This document shows positions 60,054-64,000 of a stretch of DNA of 64,000 bases, one piece after another (within the stretch, counting starts at the first letter, position 1; every line of letters begins with the position of its first letter). Source of the stretch: Breviolum minutum Mf 1.05b.01 (Eukaryota; Sar; Dinophyceae; Suessiales; Symbiodiniaceae); contig DF240096.1 of NCBI GenBank assembly GCA_000507305.1, positions 62,001 through 126,000 of the forward strand, given 5' to 3'. Below the pieces are notes generated by a model that did not search any database, was not told the origin of the DNA, and saw only the letters and a list, made by a program, of their open reading frames with translations. A program made the position numbers and the translations under genes.

Positions 60054-60879
60054 GTTTCCTGGGAGGAGGTGGTAGACCGTGGTAAACCATTTGCAACTTG
60101 GAGAGCTGCACATGGAAGGATGAGAAGGGTTAAAGATGGTTAGGTTAAAGGATACAGAAGGCGAGAGAATAAGATTGGCGTTTTGACTTTTTGAATCCTT
60201 CGCTGGCTGCACTATGGAAGCCCACTACTGAGTGGATACTCTTTCGTTGTCAATTCCTGAAGTCGTGAGTTCACTGAGTTCACTGCATTCGTTGTCCACG
60301 TTGTCCTGGTATGTTTCGCATTTGATGTGAGGTACTTCGTCAACTGCCAAGGAGGTGCCGGTCATAGGCCTGGCCAACTTTAGGCAGAGGATTCCTCCAG
60401 CTCCTAAGAGAACAGTTGTTTCAGTGTTTTCGTGTGATGACTGCATCATACGTCATCCTTTCTGAGAGTAGAAGGATAGGAGAGATCAAGAGGTGAAGCT
60501 GCTTCAAAACACATTTATATTGAAATTTGATACTGTGCGCATGGCTGAATGGTGCTGAATGAGACTGCCTTCCGGCAGCTCTGAGAGATCGACGCCTCAT
60601 CTAATTGCAGTCGATCATAGTTCGAGAAATATACACCAGCGCCTGTCATAGGCTCAAGCCATCGTCCCACGGCTTTGCATCAGCTTCTTCCTCCGAGGCG
60701 GCTGTCGTTCTTTCTGAGAGGTTGTTGCAAGTTTTGAAAATTTGTTTAGATTCGTTTTGCACATATTCATATTATGCCGCTAGAATATATTTATGGGGTA
60801 TCAGCATATCTCGTATACGTACATATTCATGACATTTCATGACCATATATACACAGGTGCGTAGCTAGGATATAATTAG

Positions 60880-60962
60880 ATATCACGAAAGCTGGGATGT
60901 CCCAGCTGGAGTTTTCTTTGCTGTACCAGTCTTGGGGGCTGAGGTTGGTCAATCAATTGATT
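60880..60962. repeat. Dispersed repeat with perfect hairpin, copy 2
   Basis: Same 43-bp core as 52209-52251 with one substitution, including the palindrome AGCTGGGATGTCCCAGCT at 60890-60907. It is again followed directly by a TCCTCATCC-type tract. Confidence 0.75.
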
Positions 60963-60974
60963 GAATCAAACAAA

Positions 60975-61135
60975 TCCTCATCCTCCTCATCATTCTCATC
61001 CTTATCCTGATCCTTTCCTCACCCTCAACCTCATCCTCGTCATTCTCCTCATCATTTTCATCACCCTCATCCTTTTCCTCATCCTCCTCATTCTCCTCAT
61101 TATCTTTATCATCCTCATCCTCATCAAGAGTCGGT
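60975..61135. repeat. TCCTCATCC-type pyrimidine-rich tract
   Basis: Irregular TCATCC/TCCTCA units for about 160 bp, parallel to the tract after copy 1 of the hairpin repeat. The open frames in it are low complexity. Confidence 0.75.
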
Positions 61136-61259
61136 CCTCTTGTGGGTTACATTTGCCACCCCGTGACCAGCTTTCGTTCACCCCATGACTCAAGTACTTC
61201 ACACAATAATATTTTGAGTGACCTGTCATTTCCCAGCTGATACACAAGAGGGATCCTGA

Positions 61260-61746
61260 CAATCGAGCCAGCGATGATTCTCCTCAGCTGTACCTTGGTC
61301 AATGCAGGCCTTCAACTGGCGCCACTAGCCGTGCTGCTCTGCCAGAGGCAGGCTTGTCAGCCATTTTGAGGTCAAGATAATGATGCTCGTAGTTGCGCTA
61401 TTTGCGTTCATGCTTGGATTTGTTGGGATCGTTGTGGAGGGGGACAATAGGAGACAATAGTATAGTTCTTTGGTTTGCCCTGTTTGACTGCTTCCTTTGC
61501 TTAGCTGCTCGTGCGTTTGATGAGGTCCTTTCCTACATTCAAGACACCATCCAGCACGCCAAGGGCCAAGCTGAGCTGAACAATGGCATTCCCACATTCC
61601 CATGCCTGACGCATTGGTTCGTGTCGAATGTGCCATCCTTTTTTGAAAGATGTGAAGACAGTTCCAATCAAAATCAACAGGTTCCAGACCAAGTGGCAGA
61701 GTCTGGAGCCTCAAAGCGACCCAAAGGGATGCATCCAGCTATGTAA
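61260..61746 (+). CDS. 3' end of a small membrane protein
   Basis: About 61262-61365 reads MILLSCTLVNAGLQLAPLAV, hydrophobic. About 61377-61445 reads MMLVVALFAFMLGFVGIVVE, a clear membrane helix. After a CTTAG acceptor, 61505-61746 reads ARAFDEVLSYIQDTIQHAKG, then IPTFPCLTHWFVSNVPSFF and a hydrophilic tail to TAA (61744-61746). The order suggests one or two membrane helices followed by a soluble C-terminus. Exact joins between the three parts are not proven. No family recognised. Confidence 0.4.
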
Positions 61747-62996
61747 ATTGGCGTCCCAACCGTCCCAGCATAGCATAGCTTAAAAGTCAAATAATGTCCA
61801 ATCACATGGATTCGATTGGTGTCCATGAGCTCAGTCAACCAGCAACTGGTAACTCTCAATTAGACGCCCACATCATCAATGATCAGTGTGAATGCACCGG
61901 GAAGATTAGGATGGGACCCATGGGCATCGTCTACTTCTTCGTGATTTATGTGGTTGCAAGAGACCCAGTTTGAATTTGAAGTTGGTCATTGTGGCTGCAT
62001 GAAACTTGGCTTCGCGAGGTTGAGTTGAGTCGAACTGCTTTGCAGTGTTCTTTACATGATTCACGTTCTAGATTTGCGTTAATTCAAGTAATAGATAGTA
62101 ATAGCATGTCGAACAATGCCCCAGGTTTTCTTGCAAGTCTTGTCTTGGACAAACTATCATTCGGTTGCAAAAGTGACGGACTATCCACAGACCAAGTCTG
62201 GCTCGGAGAGTTGTAAGCTGTAGCTAAGCGCAAAAAAAAAGATAGTGTATGTGATAGTAATTCCCTGACTGCACTTGTGATGAACAGAGAAGTGCCAAGT
62301 ACACAGGCAACCCTTACAAGTGTTTGATTCTATATGCACTCCACCCCAATGGGCATGGAAGCTATTCACTTTTCGTCCCCAAGTTGTGACTTATGTTGGG
62401 ATGTTTTGGAAAATCAGATCAACAACTTTGATCTTGTACTTCTATGTAATCAAGCTACCTCGCCGTGCTGGGGCTTGCCGGTCTTGTCCCAGGCAGAATG
62501 CTTGGCACTGCCAGCAGCTCCCCTCACCTTGTCTTCTGGCTATCTCTTCGGTGCATGACTCAGCCGATAGCGCAGAAATGAAGCTAGAAAAAGTTCTGGA
62601 AAAGGTCTGTTACATTCTGTTACTGGTATCTATATGTATCTATTGCAATTCCAGTGTGTGCATGTCAGTCTACTGCAACTCTCAGATGTCATCATGAAAT
62701 CCAAAACAACTGCGTAGTTGTACGCGGGGGAGGAAGTTCCGCGGCGTTTATGGATAATCGGATATGTCATATCAGTATCACACTGCCTATCTGGAGGGTG
62801 TTCAGGAACGTCAATCCATCTTGCATTTAGGTGCAAGCAAAAGTTCACAATTTGGTCTATTTATCCAGATTTATATATGCCTAGTTTTTTGTCTTGTAAG
62901 GTTTTTGCTTCTCAATGCTGATAATATCAACGTGTTTTTTGAATGTTACTCCTTTATTGCTGTATACAGTATGTGATTTTTTGTTTCACTTTTCAG

Positions 62997-63066
62997 CCGT
63001 GCCCTGAACCTGCACTGTCGGCACTGCCGCCGCCGTGTCGCATTGCAACCCTGTCCGAGCTGTACA
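62997..63066 (+). CDS. Zinc-ribbon-like exon
   Basis: Between a TTTTCAG acceptor and a GTATGT donor lies a 70-nt, very GC-rich exon. In one frame it reads ALNLHCRHCRRRVALQPCPS followed by CT. That gives CX2C-X8-CX2C, the spacing of a small zinc ribbon or half RING-type site. The other open frame (CPEPALSALPPPCRIATLSE) is Pro/Ala-rich. The cysteine pattern favours the first frame, but without neighbouring exons it remains tentative. Confidence 0.4.
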
Positions 63067-64000
63067 GTATGTGTTGCGTTTCTTATTCCGAACTCAGAGT
63101 GCTAAGCTTCTTTCTGATGCTCCATCTTTTTTTTGGCAAAGGCGGAAGGACGAATATGTCTTGGAAGGGTTGGTGTATCGCTTGTGACGTCTTGTCACCT
63201 TTTTTTGTTGTTTGTGGTTTGTTTCTCTCGCTTGTGACCTCATTTGCTGCTATCACAAGTGGGGACATTGTTTTCTACCAGCACAACAAGAAGACAACGT
63301 GATCGGAAGACAAAGCGAGATAGATTGGTGCAATGAACATAACAGTTCCCGTAAGTAGACCTTAAAAACGGACATGGCTGAGTATGTTCATCTTGATATC
63401 TTGATCAGATTTGTGAAGTGAACTATACATGAAATGAATTGACTTCGAAAATCATGGTTCCAGTGTGATCACAGCCCCACCCCGCCCACCCAGCCCTTCC
63501 CCCCATGGCCCACGATAGAGCTTGCTAGGCAAATGTAACATGTAGAAGCCACACTCGAATACGATCGCAAATGAACCCCAAAAAGGTCGCAAGTCATCCC
63601 ACTGTCCTTTGGAAAGATGAGTAGAGCTCTCCTACTTTGGTGGGCAGATGTTCACAGGATCCTGTTTGCATCTCGTTCAGCTGGCGTTTCTTTGCACAGT
63701 AGAAAAGTCACAATTTAGTTCCTAAAGTTCCAGCTGCTGATGCTATTGTTGTTGCTTGGAGTGCAACTTTGCTGCTGCTCCTGCTGCTGCCACGGCTTGT
63801 TTTGTTCATCCCAGCAATGTGGCCCGGACTACAAAGAGTGTCCAGAAATTGTCTTGGAAATTTTATGTACATAACATCATTAAAACAACTAATTATATAG
63901 ATTAACTAATTCTCACATCTCATTTTATGACTTGCATTGCCGCTGGGTTTACATTATATGATCTTACTTCAGCTGCAGTTTTTCTGCAACAATCGGCGTT

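Noticed and set aside
59616-60212. 198-codon minus-strand open frame
   Set aside because: It lies opposite the + strand exons of the gene starting at 59447, whose start, donor, acceptor and phase agree. Treated as a shadow.
1-64000. Search for relict dinoflagellate spliced-leader sequence (ending TTTTGGCTCAAG) marking retroposed genes
   Set aside because: No convincing copy seen by eye. The closest partial matches (for example near 26091 and 40593) are too short. An exact-match scan would be decisive.
1-64000. tRNA, rRNA, CRISPR arrays and bacterial operon signals
   Set aside because: No T-loop/anticodon arrangement, rRNA core, spaced repeats or Shine-Dalgarno-led gene runs were found. Isolated TTCGAATCC-like strings (for example near 16303, 37148 and 52374) lack a matching cloverleaf.

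Overview
The window reads as nuclear DNA from a dinoflagellate, most likely a Symbiodiniaceae-type alga. I infer this from gene structure, since no species marker is present. Proteins of recognisable eukaryotic or algal type are broken into many short exons (about 35-380 nt) separated by long, AT-richer introns. When the conserved protein frames are stitched together, many introns must begin with GC, and a few with GA, rather than GT. Acceptors are ordinary AG, often followed by G. Those unusual donors are a known dinoflagellate trait. Every gene I can identify lies on the + strand, which also fits the co-oriented gene blocks of dinoflagellate chromosomes. No bacterial operon, CRISPR array, rRNA, tRNA or intact transposon was seen.

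Layout. (1) 115-9049: a plant/bacterial-type cystathionine beta-lyase-like PLP enzyme in at least 17 short exons, 5' end outside the window. (2) 9200-about 11.4 kb: an unrecognised gene with a clear start. (3) 11.4-17.8 kb: gene-poor, ending in a cluster of three stem-loops. (4) 17.9-19.7 kb: a DUF924 family protein. (5) 19.97-20.5 kb: a short unrecognised gene. (6) 21.5-24.5 kb: a secreted GH72-like beta-1,3-glucanosyltransferase with a C-terminal X8 (CBM43-like) domain. (7) 25.2-25.8 kb: two orphan exons. (8) 27.5-28.5 kb: an ankyrin-repeat protein. (9) 29.9-32.8 kb: unrecognised exons. (10) 34.8-38.3 kb: a pentatricopeptide-repeat (PPR) protein. (11) 41-51 kb: scattered exon candidates, one pair with a WH2-like motif. 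(12) 51.1-57.2 kb: a predicted membrane protein followed by coiled-coil exons, with a large tandem-repeat block inside. (13) 58.2-63.1 kb: several short exons, a clear new gene start at 59447, the 3' end of a small membrane protein, and a zinc-ribbon-like exon.

The genes do not form one pathway. The beta-lyase belongs to methionine synthesis, the GH72-X8 protein to beta-glucan remodelling, and the PPR protein probably to organelle RNA processing. What ties the window together is its architecture: one orientation, short gaps where gene ends can be placed (75-245 bp), mixed GT/GC/GA donors, and introns carrying several kinds of repeat. Exon limits were derived by hand from frame, phase and family similarity, without RNA data. 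Limits quoted with a phase match are the more reliable ones.
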